Positions 43,161 to 51,520 of a stretch of 64,000 bases of DNA are shown in pieces; within the stretch, counting starts at the first letter, position 1, and the number at the start of each line of letters is the position of its first letter. Under the pieces are notes generated by a model. The model worked only from the letters and a program-made list of their open reading frames with translations, was not told the origin of the DNA and searched no databases. A program made the position numbers and the translations under genes. The stretch comes from Mycobacterium gordonae. GTDB lineage: Bacteria; Actinomycetota; Actinomycetes; Mycobacteriales; Mycobacteriaceae. The stretch lies in the NCBI RefSeq assembly GCF_017086405.1, contig NZ_CP070973.1, forward strand, positions 5,488,739 to 5,552,738. The letters run 5' to 3'.

Positions 43161-44623
43161 GCGGGAACCCCGATCGCCATCTGCTCCATGTACTGATAGA
43201 CCCCGCCGATCCCGCCGCCCTCCCGGCCCAGACCGCTGAGTTTGAAGCCTCCGAAGGGGGCGGCGCCGGCCCCGCACCCGTTGATTGCGACCTGACCGGT
43301 CCGGATACGGCGGGCTACGCGCACCGCGCGATCCACGTCACCGCCCCACACCGACCCGGACAGGCCGTAGCGGGAGTTGTTGGCAATGGTGACCGCATCG
43401 TCGTCGTCGCGATAGCGCAGCACGCTCAGGACGGGTCCGAACACTTCCTCTTGGGCGATCGTGGAGTCCGGTTCCACGTCAGTGAGAATGGTCGGCTCGA
43501 AGTAGAAGCCGGTGTTCAATGCGGCAGGCCGACGGCCGCCGGTGGCCAGCCTGGCGCCCTCGTTCAGCGCCGCCGCGACGTGCGCCTCCACCCGGCCGCG
43601 TTGCGCATCGCTGATCAGCGGTCCCATCTGCACATCGAGATCGGTGGGATCGCCGACCTTCACGGCCCGCGCCAGCGTGACCAGCCGCTCGACCACGTCG
43701 TCGTACCGGCTATCGGGCAGCAACAGGCGGCTCTGCAGAACGCAGGCCTGCCCGGAATGCATTGAGCAACAGTCGAAGAGCATCTGTTGCAGCATGTCGT
43801 CGGTGACTTCGGCGTCATCGAGAACAATGCACGCCGATTTTCCGCCGAGCTCCAGCAGGAGCCGTTTCATCGTGTCCCCCGCGGCGGACATCACCTGGCG
43901 GCCGACGACGGTGCTGCCGGTGAAGCTAACCATGTCGATCCGCGGATCGGTGGTGAGCAGCTGGGCCCCCTCCATGCCCGACGGCGTGACGACATTGATG
44001 ACCCCGGGCGGGAAATCGGTGTGCTCGTCGATGATTCGCGCGAGGGCGAGCCCGGCCAGCGGTGTCAGCGGCGATGGCTTGAGGACCACGGTGTTGCCCG
44101 CGGTCAGCGCGTGGTTCAGCTTCATCACGTTGAGCAGGTGGGGAAAATTCCACGGCGTCAGGACGGAGACCACGCCGAGAGGCACGTGCCGCAGCACCGT
44201 GGTGCCGGCGCCGATCCCGGTGACGGACTGATCGGCCAGTTGCTTGGCGAGCTGCGCGGCATGCATGGACATGAACGCGGCACCGTCGATCTGCATCATG
44301 CGCTCGTTCGCGGTGCAGCCCCACTCCACCTGGGCCAGCGCGAAAAAGTCATCGGCGTACTTGGCCAGTGCGTCGCCGAGCTGGCCCAGGCAGTTCCCGC
44401 GCTGCTCCGCGCTCATCGCGGCCCACGGTCCGTCGTCGAACGCCCGACGGGCGGCGGCCACCGCGTCGCTGACCTGCCCGACGCTCGCGTCCGGCGCGGT
44501 GGCGATGACCTGCTCGGTGGCCGGCGAGATGTCGTCGTAGCGACCCTCTTCGGGTTCCACCCAACGGCCGTCGATGTAGAGCTGGTATGTGTCGATCAGT
44601 CCGGTGGGCGGTAGTTCGGCCAT
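43157..44623 (-). CDS. NAD(P)+-dependent aldehyde dehydrogenase
   Basis: The 488-residue ALDH-superfamily enzyme has LTPWNFPHLLNVMKLNHALTAGNTVVLKPS near residue 150, FTGSTVVGRQ near 230, LELGGKSACIVLDDA near 255, the catalytic Cys in MHSGQACVLQSRLLLP near 290, and EEVFGPVLSVL near 385. ATG 44623 follows GAGGAAG; a longer upstream frame is leader. It would oxidise an aldehyde, plausibly from the divergent P450, to the acid used by the CoA-transferase. It is divergent from the P450 gene by about 200 bp. Confidence 0.9.
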   Translation of the reverse strand: MAELPPTGLIDTYQLYIDGRWVEPEEGRYDDISPATEQVIATAPDASVGQVSDAVAAARRAFDDGPWAAMSAEQRGNCLGQLGDALAKYADDFFALAQVEWGCTANERMMQIDGAAFMSMHAAQLAKQLADQSVTGIGAGTTVLRHVPLGVVSVLTPWNFPHLLNVMKLNHALTAGNTVVLKPSPLTPLAGLALARIIDEHTDFPPGVINVVTPSGMEGAQLLTTDPRIDMVSFTGSTVVGRQVMSAAGDTMKRLLLELGGKSACIVLDDAEVTDDMLQQMLFDCCSMHSGQACVLQSRLLLPDSRYDDVVERLVTLARAVKVGDPTDLDVQMGPLISDAQRGRVEAHVAAALNEGARLATGGRRPAALNTGFYFEPTILTDVEPDSTIAQEEVFGPVLSVLRYRDDDDAVTIANNSRYGLSGSVWGGDVDRAVRVARRIRTGQVAINGCGAGAAPFGGFKLSGLGREGGGIGGVYQYMEQMAIGVPA

Positions 44624-44662
44624 CTGCTTCCTCACCCCAAAATGTCGGTCATCTATCAACCT

Positions 44663-44672
44663 GGTGTACACC
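44663..44672. promoter_or_regulatory. Candidate operator in the ALDH-P450 divergent promoter
   Basis: GGTGTACACC is a perfect 10-bp palindrome 40 bp upstream of the ALDH start and about 150 bp upstream of the P450 start. A partial match (GCGGTACACG, 44743-44752) lies nearer the P450. The TetR protein encoded at the end of the cluster is the obvious candidate ligand (inference). Confidence 0.45.
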
Positions 44673-44820
44673 CGTCGAGATCTGGGGTCAATCATCGCCC
44701 ACGATGAATCACCCACTATTCCATTGCTTTGTCCTTGTGTTGACAGCGGTACACGACTCGGAGTAAACACGGTCCACAAGACACTTCATGGCAATGTGTC
44801 GGATCGCAGGGAGGCGTGCC

Positions 44821-45996
44821 GTGCTCACCGATGCTCCGCTACACTCCCCCGACTTCTATGCAGGCGACCCCTATCCGACCTATCGGGAGCTGCGCGCGAC
44901 GTCTCCGGTGCACTGGAACGACGTCACCGGATTCTGGGCCCTGCTGAAATACGAAGACATCCGCTACGTCTCGAGCACCCCGGCGCTGTTCACCTCCACC
45001 AAAGGCATCTCGATACCGGATCCCCAGGTGCCTAATCCAGTGCAGGCGGGCAACCTCATCTTCACCGATCCGCCGCGGCACCGGCAGATGCGCAAGCTGA
45101 TCAACGCGGGTTTCACCCGGCGTCGCGTCGCCGTGCTCGAGCCGAAGATCCGCGAGATCGTGCGCGGGATCCTCGACCAGGTGGAGCCCGGCTCGGTGCA
45201 CGACTTCGCCGAGGAGCTCGCCGCCCCCTTGCCCACCCGGATGATTGCCGAACTGATCGGCGCCCCGGCGGAGGACTGGGAGCAATTCCGCGCCTGGTCG
45301 GACGCCGCCACCGGCACTGCCGATCCCGAGATCGAGCTCGACGCATTCGTAGCCATCGGACAGCTGTTCGAGTACTTCCAGAAGCTGATCGCCGTCCGGC
45401 GCGTCGAACCGCGCGACGACCTGCTCTCGGTGCTGTGCGCGGCGGAGATCGACGAGCACCGGCTGACCGACGAGGATCTGCTCAACTTCTCCTTCCTGCT
45501 GCTGGTCGCGGGAAACGAGACCACCCGCAACCTGATCGCGCTGGGCACCCTGGCCCTGATCGACCACCCCGATCAGTGCCAGTCACTGATGCAGAACCCG
45601 ACCTCGATCCCGGGTGCCGTCGAGGAGATGCTGCGCTGGACCAGCCCGGTGGTCAGCATGTCGCGCGTGGCGACGGCCGATACCGAGATCCGCGGCCAAC
45701 TGATCCGCGAGGGTGAGGTGGTCACCATGTTGTACGGCTCGGCCAACCGGGACGAGGACGTCTTCGGCGCTGATTCCGAGGAATTCCGCGTTACCCGACA
45801 CCCCAATCCGCACATCGCGTTCGGGTGTGGCGAACATTCCTGCATCGGAGCGCAATTGGCGCGGTTGGAAGCGACGGTGTTCTTCGAGGAGTTGTTGCGC
45901 CGCTTTCCCCGGCTCGAACTCGTCGGACAGGTCGACCGGATGAAAGCCACCATGGTGCCCGGGGTGAAGCGGATGCCCGTGCGGCTTGGAGCCTGA
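44821..45996 (+). CDS. Cytochrome P450 (CYP125/CYP142-like class)
   Basis: The 391-residue soluble P450 has the heme-thiolate loop FGCGEHSCIGAQLARLE near residue 340, the I-helix oxygen-activation motif LLLVAGNETTRN near 233, and K-helix EEML in GAVEEMLRWTSP. The general form and the partners (two ACADs, hotdog proteins, Ltp2-like aldolase) mirror cyp125 next to chsE1/chsE2/chsH1/chsH2/ltp2. It probably hydroxylates a terminal methyl of a branched hydrophobic substrate, feeding the ALDH. GTG 44821 follows GGGAGG; ATG 44788 is an alternative start. Confidence 0.87.
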   Translation: MLTDAPLHSPDFYAGDPYPTYRELRATSPVHWNDVTGFWALLKYEDIRYVSSTPALFTSTKGISIPDPQVPNPVQAGNLIFTDPPRHRQMRKLINAGFTRRRVAVLEPKIREIVRGILDQVEPGSVHDFAEELAAPLPTRMIAELIGAPAEDWEQFRAWSDAATGTADPEIELDAFVAIGQLFEYFQKLIAVRRVEPRDDLLSVLCAAEIDEHRLTDEDLLNFSFLLLVAGNETTRNLIALGTLALIDHPDQCQSLMQNPTSIPGAVEEMLRWTSPVVSMSRVATADTEIRGQLIREGEVVTMLYGSANRDEDVFGADSEEFRVTRHPNPHIAFGCGEHSCIGAQLARLEATVFFEELLRRFPRLELVGQVDRMKATMVPGVKRMPVRLGA

Positions 45997-46000
45997 GCCG

Positions 46001-47206
46001 GTGCACCTCGAATACAGCCCCGAACAGGAACGGCTGCGCGCCGAGATGCGCGCGACGCTGGAGCGGGTCATGACGCCCGAGCGCACGGCGGCGATCGGCG
46101 ACAACATCGAGGGTGGTCCCGCGGTGCGGGACACCGTGCGCGCGCTGGCGCAGGCCGGCCTGCTCGGCGTCGGATGGCCCGAAGAATATGGCGGGCGGGG
46201 CTTTTCGGCGATCGAGCAGTTCATCTTCTCCGAGGAGGCCCGCCGGGTCGGCGCGCCGATCCCGTTGGTGACACTGAATACGGTGGGCCCGACGCTGATG
46301 CAGCAAGGTACCGAGGAGCAGCAGCAACGGTTCCTGCCGGCCATCCTGGACGGCAGCGTCGAATTCGCCATCGGCTATTCCGAACCTGGGGCGGGCAGCG
46401 ATCTGGCGTCGATACGCACCACCGCGGTCCGCGACGGGGACGAGTACGTCATCAACGGCCAGAAGATGTTCACCAGCGGCGCAGCCTATGCCGACTACAT
46501 CTGGCTGGCGGTCCGCACCGACCCGGATGCCAAGAAGCACAAAGGCATTTCGATCCTGATCGTGCCTACCTCGTCGCCCGGCTTCTCCTGGCAAACCCTG
46601 CACACCATGCCCGGCATATCCACCTTCTACACGTTCTACGACAACGTCCGGGTGCCGGTGAGCGCGCTGGTGGGCGAAGAGAACCGGGGCTGGCAGCTGA
46701 TCACCACCCAGCTGAACTTCGAACGTGCCGCGCTGGGCAACCTCGGCGCGCTCGAGCCGCTGTTCGATAAAACCCTGCAGTGGGCCACCACCACCGAACT
46801 CGATGGGGGCCGGGTCATCGACCAGCCCTGGGTGCAACTCGCGCTGGCCCGGGTCGAAGCCCAGGTCGCCGCCTACAAACTCGTCAATCTGCGGGTGAAC
46901 GCCGCGATGTCCAAAGGCATCCTGGACATGGGCGAAGCGTCCGCGGCCAAGGTATTCGGCACCGAACTCACCCAGCAGGTGGCCCGGCAGCTACTGGAGG
47001 TGTTGGACGGCAACGGGATACGCCGCGGCGCCCAGGCGCCGCTGCGGGGTGCACTGGAAACGGCGTACCGGCACGCGGTCATCAACACCTTCGGTGGCGG
47101 CGCCAACGAGATTCAGCGTGACATCATCGCCATGGCCGGCCTGGGCATGCCACGGGCACCGCGTGATCTGCGAGCAACCGAGAAGTCAGGAGGAGGATCT
47201 GCGTGA
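46001..47206 (+). CDS. Acyl-CoA dehydrogenase, catalytic-type subunit (FadE family)
   Basis: The 401-residue protein has IGYSEPGAGSDLASIRT near residue 125 and VINGQKMFTSGA near 150. Glu241 in TTQLNFERAALG is at the helix-G position that supplies the base in isovaleryl-CoA-dehydrogenase-type enzymes, while the medium-chain-type position is Gly (FGGGANEIQR). With the second ACAD at 48146 it probably makes an alpha2-beta2 heterotetramer, as known for mycobacterial sterol side-chain ACADs. GTG 46001 comes 4 bp after the P450 stop, and its end overlaps the next gene (GTGA). Confidence 0.87.
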   Translation: MHLEYSPEQERLRAEMRATLERVMTPERTAAIGDNIEGGPAVRDTVRALAQAGLLGVGWPEEYGGRGFSAIEQFIFSEEARRVGAPIPLVTLNTVGPTLMQQGTEEQQQRFLPAILDGSVEFAIGYSEPGAGSDLASIRTTAVRDGDEYVINGQKMFTSGAAYADYIWLAVRTDPDAKKHKGISILIVPTSSPGFSWQTLHTMPGISTFYTFYDNVRVPVSALVGEENRGWQLITTQLNFERAALGNLGALEPLFDKTLQWATTTELDGGRVIDQPWVQLALARVEAQVAAYKLVNLRVNAAMSKGILDMGEASAAKVFGTELTQQVARQLLEVLDGNGIRRGAQAPLRGALETAYRHAVINTFGGGANEIQRDIIAMAGLGMPRAPRDLRATEKSGGGSA

Positions 47207-47745
47207 CAGATGCTGAGCTGCTAGCCAAGGTACGGGCCTTGGTAGGCCAGCCCACCGGCGGAACCGGGAAGCCCCAGCTGGCACCCGATCCGGTCAATCA
47301 GCCGATGATCCGGCACTGGGCGCACGCGCTCGCCGATTTCAACCCGGTGTACCTCGACCCCGAATTCGCGGCGACGACACGGTTCGGCGGCATCGTGTCG
47401 CCACCGGTGATGTTGCAGACCTGGATCATGCCATCCCCGAAACTCGAAGGAATCGGTGAGCGGGGTGGCGCCCCGGTCGAAATCAAATCCAACCCAACGG
47501 CATTCCTGGACGAGGCCGGCTACACCAGCACGGTGGCCACTAACTCCGAGTTCGAGATCGAACGCTATCCCCGGTTGGGCGACGTGATCAGTTCGACGGC
47601 GGTCTACGAGTCGGTCTCCGACGAGAAGACGACCGCTCTGGGCACCGGATTCTTCCTGACCTGGTTGACCACCTATACCGATCAACACGGTGAAGTGCTG
47701 GGCCGCCAGCGATTCCGCGTCCTGCGCTTCAGGCCGGCCAACTGA
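47203..47745 (+). CDS. MaoC_N/FAS1-like hotdog protein, non-catalytic ChsH2 N-terminal-like half
   Basis: The 180-residue single hotdog has IRHWAHALADFNPVYLDPEFAATTRFGGIVSPPVML, a hydratase-type motif in which the catalytic His is Tyr (NPVY for NPIH). In M. tuberculosis ChsH2 (Rv3542c, about 311 residues) such a hotdog is fused to a DUF35 domain and pairs with catalytic ChsH1. Here the two parts are separate adjacent genes of 180 and 132 residues. It likely dimerises with the hydratase encoded at 49258. Start and stop overlap or abut both neighbours. Confidence 0.83.
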   Translation: MTDAELLAKVRALVGQPTGGTGKPQLAPDPVNQPMIRHWAHALADFNPVYLDPEFAATTRFGGIVSPPVMLQTWIMPSPKLEGIGERGGAPVEIKSNPTAFLDEAGYTSTVATNSEFEIERYPRLGDVISSTAVYESVSDEKTTALGTGFFLTWLTTYTDQHGEVLGRQRFRVLRFRPAN

Positions 47746-48143
47746 TGGCCACCCGGCTGCCGCCCACGATCAGCCCCGACAGCGAGTTCTTCTGGAACGG
47801 GTTGCGGGAGAACAAGTTGCTGATCCAGCGCTGCGGCGGCTGTGGTGAGCTGCGCCACCCGCCACGGCCGATGTGCCCGCACTGCCGCTCACTGGACTGG
47901 GACACGGTCGAGTCGACCGGTCGGGGCACGGTCTACAGCTTCGTGATGCCACACGAACCCCGGTTCCCGTTCTTCGACTACCCCTACGTCGTCGCACTGG
48001 TGGAACTCGAGGAAGGCATCCGGTTGGTCAGCAACCTGACCGACATCGACCCCGCCGATGTGACCGTCGGGATGCCCGTCGAGGTCTACTTCCAGAGCTT
48101 CAACGACGACCTGGTGCTGCATCAGTTCCGGCCGGGTAGCTGA
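47745..48143 (+). CDS. DUF35 zinc-ribbon/OB-fold protein, ChsH2 C-terminal-like half
   Basis: The 132-residue protein has a rubredoxin-like zinc ribbon with Cys30, Cys33, Cys44 and Cys47 (CGGC and CPHC), then an OB fold (GRGTVYSFVMPHEP ... DVTVGMPVEVYF). DUF35 domains bind thiolase-like proteins. In the cholesterol pathway the DUF35 part of ChsH2 docks the aldolase Ltp2 and is needed for its activity. Its ATG shares its first base with the last base of the preceding stop (TGATG), so the two halves of the ChsH2-like unit are tightly coupled. Confidence 0.88.
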   Translation: MATRLPPTISPDSEFFWNGLRENKLLIQRCGGCGELRHPPRPMCPHCRSLDWDTVESTGRGTVYSFVMPHEPRFPFFDYPYVVALVELEEGIRLVSNLTDIDPADVTVGMPVEVYFQSFNDDLVLHQFRPGS

Positions 48144-48145
48144 CC

Positions 48146-49261
48146 ATGGACTTCACCTTCACCGACGAGCAGGAGACGATCGCCAAGCTCGCCCGCGAGC
48201 TGTTCGAGCGCCGCGCCACCCCGGCGCGACTCACCGAACTCGAATCCGCAGTCCGTTATGACGAGGCTCTGTGGACCGAGCTTGCCGCTGTCGACCTGCT
48301 CGGCACCGCACTGCCGGAATCGATGGGCGGTAACGGCGGCGGCTTCGTGGAGCTGGGCGTCTTGCTGGCCGAGGTGGGGTGGGCGGTGGCCCCGGTTCCG
48401 GCCTTCGCCACCTTGGTGCTCGGCGCAGATCCTATTGCCCGGCACGGTGATCCAGAACAACAGCAGCGCTACCTGCCCGGCGTCGTGTCCGGCGAGCGCA
48501 TCCTCACCGCGGGGCTGGCCGAGCCGGGCCGCTCCGATCCCCGGTTTCCGAGCACGTCTGCCCGCCGCGACGGAAGGACCTGGCGCCTGGACGGTGTGAA
48601 GGAGCTCGTGCCGGCCGCGCAATTGGCCGACACCGTGCTGATTCCGGCTACGACGGACGACGGTGAGGTGGGGCTGTTCTTGCTGGCCGCCGATGCTCGC
48701 GGTGTCGAGGTGCGGCCCGTTCCGACCACCAACCGCGAACCGCACGCAGACGTATTCATCGACGGTGCAACGGTTTCCGATCAGGAACGGCTGGACGGTG
48801 ACATCGAGTCGCTGCACACCCGCGCCCTGGTCGCGCTATGCGCCATTCAACTCGGCGTGGTCGACCGGGCCTTGCACATCGCGGCTGGCTATACCAGCGA
48901 GCGTGAACAGTTCGGCCGGGCGATCGGCAGCTTTCAGGCCGTGCAGCAGCGGATGGCCGACGCCTTCATCGACGTCGAAGCGATCCGGTGGACCACCTGG
49001 CATGCGGCCTGGCTGCTGGCCAACGGACGTCCGGCCGAGCGGGCAGCCCGCATCGCCAAATTCTGGGCCTGCGAAGCGGGGGCCCGCGTCGCCGCCACCG
49101 CCCAGCAGGTGCACGGCGGCATCGGGATCGACACGACTTATCCGCTGCACCGCTATTTTCTGTGGGCCAAGCACAACGAACTGACCCTGGGCCCGGCGTC
49201 TCAACAACTTGCCCAACTCGGCGCAACATATGGCGCGAGGTATTCGGAAGGACCCGCATGA
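48146..49261 (+). CDS. Acyl-CoA dehydrogenase, non-catalytic-type partner subunit (FadE family)
   Basis: The 371-residue ACAD fold has MDFTFTDEQETIAKLARELFERR at the N-terminus and YTSEREQFGRAIGSFQAVQQRMAD with VHGGIGIDTTYPLHRYF at the C-terminal half. The substrate/flavin loop is degenerate (TAGLAEPGRSDPRFP), helix G lacks Glu (LHTRALVALCAIQLG), and no Glu occupies the medium-chain site. This fits a structural or FAD-sharing beta subunit of an alpha2-beta2 ACAD. It lies 2 bp after the DUF35 gene and overlaps the hydratase gene by 4 bp. Confidence 0.85.
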   Translation: MDFTFTDEQETIAKLARELFERRATPARLTELESAVRYDEALWTELAAVDLLGTALPESMGGNGGGFVELGVLLAEVGWAVAPVPAFATLVLGADPIARHGDPEQQQRYLPGVVSGERILTAGLAEPGRSDPRFPSTSARRDGRTWRLDGVKELVPAAQLADTVLIPATTDDGEVGLFLLAADARGVEVRPVPTTNREPHADVFIDGATVSDQERLDGDIESLHTRALVALCAIQLGVVDRALHIAAGYTSEREQFGRAIGSFQAVQQRMADAFIDVEAIRWTTWHAAWLLANGRPAERAARIAKFWACEAGARVAATAQQVHGGIGIDTTYPLHRYFLWAKHNELTLGPASQQLAQLGATYGARYSEGPA

Positions 49262-49725
49262 CCACCACCGACAGCCGCACCACCACCCTGAGATGGCAGG
49301 ACATCTCCGAGGGCGACGAAGTCACCCCGCTCGAAATCCCGATCACCACAACGATGATCGTCGCCGGCGCGATCGCCTCGCGCGACTTCATGCCCGTGCA
49401 CCACGACCGCGATTACGCCAACAAGCAGGGCTCGCCCAACCTGTTCATGAATATCCTGACCAGCAACGGCTACTGCGTGCGCTTCCTCACCGACTGGGCC
49501 GGGCCTGAGACGATGATCAAGAAACTGTCGATTCGCCTTGGTGTGCCGTGTTTTCCGGACGACCCGCTGCGCTTCACGGGCACGGTGACCGGCAAGACCG
49601 AAGGCAGCTCGGCCGATCTAGCAGGCGAGAACTTCGTCGAAGTGACGTTCCGGGCCGCCAACAGCCTCGGCGACCATGTCTCCGGCACCGCGGTGCTGAG
49701 CCTGCTGGACGGGGCCGCGCGATGA
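49258..49725 (+). CDS. MaoC-type enoyl-CoA hydratase, ChsH1-like catalytic subunit
   Basis: The 155-residue hotdog protein has ASRDFMPVHHDRDYA, where Asp43 and His48 show the Asp-X4-His spacing of the catalytic pair in ChsH1 and other R-hydratases. It should hydrate the enoyl-CoA formed by the paired ACADs, in a heteromer with the hotdog protein at 47203. Both ends overlap neighbours by ATGA, so ACAD-hydratase-aldolase translation is coupled. Confidence 0.87.
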   Translation: MTTTDSRTTTLRWQDISEGDEVTPLEIPITTTMIVAGAIASRDFMPVHHDRDYANKQGSPNLFMNILTSNGYCVRFLTDWAGPETMIKKLSIRLGVPCFPDDPLRFTGTVTGKTEGSSADLAGENFVEVTFRAANSLGDHVSGTAVLSLLDGAAR

Positions 49726-50891
49726 GCAGCACCCTGCCAGGTGCTGCGGCCATCGTGGGAATCGGCCAAACCGAGTTCTCCAAGGAATCCGGGCGCAGCG
49801 AACTGCAATTGGCGTGTGAGGCGGTCAGCGCCGCGCTTGACGACGCCGGGTTGGCGCCCGGCGATGTCGACGGCATGGTCACGTTCACGATGGATTCCAG
49901 CGACGAGATCGAGATCGCCCGCAACGTGGGCATCGGTGACCTGAGCTTTTTCAGCCGGGTTCACCACGGCGGTGGTGCGGCGGCGGGCACCGTCGTGCAT
50001 GCCGCGATGGCCGTCGCCACCGGAGTGGCCGACGTGGTGGTGTGCTGGCGTGCCTTCAACGAGCGCTCTGGGTTCCGCTTCGGCGGCAGCGGACGCACCG
50101 ACCTGGGGATGCCGCTGTTCATGGCGCACTATGCGCCGTTCGGCTTGCTCACCCCCGCGGCGTGGGTGGCCATGCACGCGCAGCGGTACATGTCGACCTA
50201 CGGGGTCACCAACGAAGACTTCGGCCGTATCGCCGTCGTCGACCGCGCCCACGCGGCCCGCAATCCCGACGCCTGGTTCTACGAGCGTCCGATCGCGCTG
50301 GAGGACCACCAGAATTCGCGGTGGATCATCGAACCGGTGCTGCGACTGCTGGATTGCTGCCAGGAGAGCGACGGCGGTGTCGCGCTGGTGATCACCAGCG
50401 CCGAACGCGCGCGCGACCTGCGTCAGCCGCCGGCCATTATCACCGCGGCGGCCCAAGGCGCGGCCGCCAACGGCGAGATGATGACGAGTTACTACCGCGA
50501 CGACATCACCGGGTTACCCGAGATGGGTGTCGTCGCCGACCGGCTGTGGCGGGATTCCGGCCTCAAGCCCGCCGACATCCAAACCGCGTTCATCTACGAC
50601 CATTTCACCCCGTTCGTATTCACCCAGCTGGAAGAGCTGGGCTTCTGCGGCCGGGGCGAGGCGAAGGATTTCGCCACCATCGAACGGCTCTCGCTGGGCG
50701 GCGACTTCCCGATCAACACCAACGGCGGGCTGCTCGGCGAGGCGTACATCCACGGCATGAACGGCATCACCGAGGGCGTCCGTCAGATCCGGGGAACCTC
50801 CTACAACCAGGTGCAGCACGTCGAGCACGTTCTGGTCACCTCGGGTACCGGGGTGCCCACCAGCGGCCTGATTCTCGCCGGCGCCGGCTAG
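49722..50891 (+). CDS. Ltp2-like thiolase-fold aldolase
   Basis: The 389-residue protein closely resembles remembered M. tuberculosis Ltp2 (Rv3540c): AAIVGIGQTEFSKESGRSEL, FNERSGFRFG, EDHQNSRWI, LLDCCQESDGGVALV, YDHFTPFVFTQLEELGFCGRGEAKDF, INTNGGLLGEAYIHGMNGI and the terminal SGTGVPTSGLIL. The canonical thiolase Cys nucleophile is absent, as in Ltp2, which acts as a retro-aldolase removing propionyl-CoA from a 3-hydroxyacyl-CoA. The adjacent DUF35 protein is its likely docking partner. The start overlaps the hydratase stop (ATGA). Confidence 0.9.
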   Translation: MSSTLPGAAAIVGIGQTEFSKESGRSELQLACEAVSAALDDAGLAPGDVDGMVTFTMDSSDEIEIARNVGIGDLSFFSRVHHGGGAAAGTVVHAAMAVATGVADVVVCWRAFNERSGFRFGGSGRTDLGMPLFMAHYAPFGLLTPAAWVAMHAQRYMSTYGVTNEDFGRIAVVDRAHAARNPDAWFYERPIALEDHQNSRWIIEPVLRLLDCCQESDGGVALVITSAERARDLRQPPAIITAAAQGAAANGEMMTSYYRDDITGLPEMGVVADRLWRDSGLKPADIQTAFIYDHFTPFVFTQLEELGFCGRGEAKDFATIERLSLGGDFPINTNGGLLGEAYIHGMNGITEGVRQIRGTSYNQVQHVEHVLVTSGTGVPTSGLILAGAG

Positions 50892-50899
50892 GTGGGGTC

Positions 50900-51520
50900 A
50901 TGACCCAGGCATCTGCGTCGACCGACACGCGCGAACTCATCCTGGACTCCGCCTATGCGTGTTTTCGCAAACACGGGCTGCTGAAGACGACGATCGTGGA
51001 CATCGCGCGGGCGGCCAACGTCTCCCGCAGCACGATCTACGAGTACTTCCGCGACAAGGGCGCCATCCTTGAAGCCTGTGCCGAGCACGCCTCCGAGCAG
51101 TTCTACCGCGAGATGTCACGCGCCATGGACCGCGGCGGCTCACTGGAGGAAAAGCTCTCCAACGCAGCGGTTTTCGTCACGCAGGCGCGGCGCGCCATCG
51201 CCTCCGAGGAGTACTTCGACCAAGACGCGATCAGTCTGCTGCTCACCAAGGACGCCGCGGTGCTGCTGCGCGAATGCATCGACTTCTTCGCGCCCTACCT
51301 CTCGGCTGCCAAGCTCACCGGCGAGGTCCGCAAAGACCTCGATGTGCAGGCGGCCGGCGAGTGGTTCGCACGCATTCTGTTCTCGCTATTCAGCACGGCG
51401 TCGCCGATTCGGGACATGGACGACCCTGCCGTCGTCGCTGAGTTCGTCGGCGCGCATGTGGTGCGCGGCTTCGCCAACGACTCCTCGCGACCGGGCCGCG
51501 GCGCCTCACGTACGCGCTGA
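50900..51520 (+). CDS. TetR/AcrR-family regulator of the catabolic cluster
   Basis: The 206-residue TetR protein has an N-terminal DNA-binding domain (ELILDSAYACFRKHGLLKTTIVDIARAANVSRSTIYEYFRDKGAILEACAEH) and a C-terminal ligand domain not recognised. ATG 50900 lies 8 bp after the aldolase stop, so it is the last gene of the P450 operon and probably autoregulates it through the divergent ALDH-P450 promoter. Its 3' end overlaps the convergent proline dehydrogenase gene by 15 bp, which marks the junction with the conserved backbone. Confidence 0.87.
   Translation: MTQASASTDTRELILDSAYACFRKHGLLKTTIVDIARAANVSRSTIYEYFRDKGAILEACAEHASEQFYREMSRAMDRGGSLEEKLSNAAVFVTQARRAIASEEYFDQDAISLLLTKDAAVLLRECIDFFAPYLSAAKLTGEVRKDLDVQAAGEWFARILFSLFSTASPIRDMDDPAVVAEFVGAHVVRGFANDSSRPGRGASRTR

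Noticed and set aside
47203..48143. Split hotdog/DUF35 genes considered as a frameshifted single chsH2 pseudogene
   Set aside because: The first gene ends at a proper stop overlapping an ATG, both proteins have complete domains, and the linker is where a natural split would fall. A sequencing frameshift is not required, though comparison with other strains would settle it.
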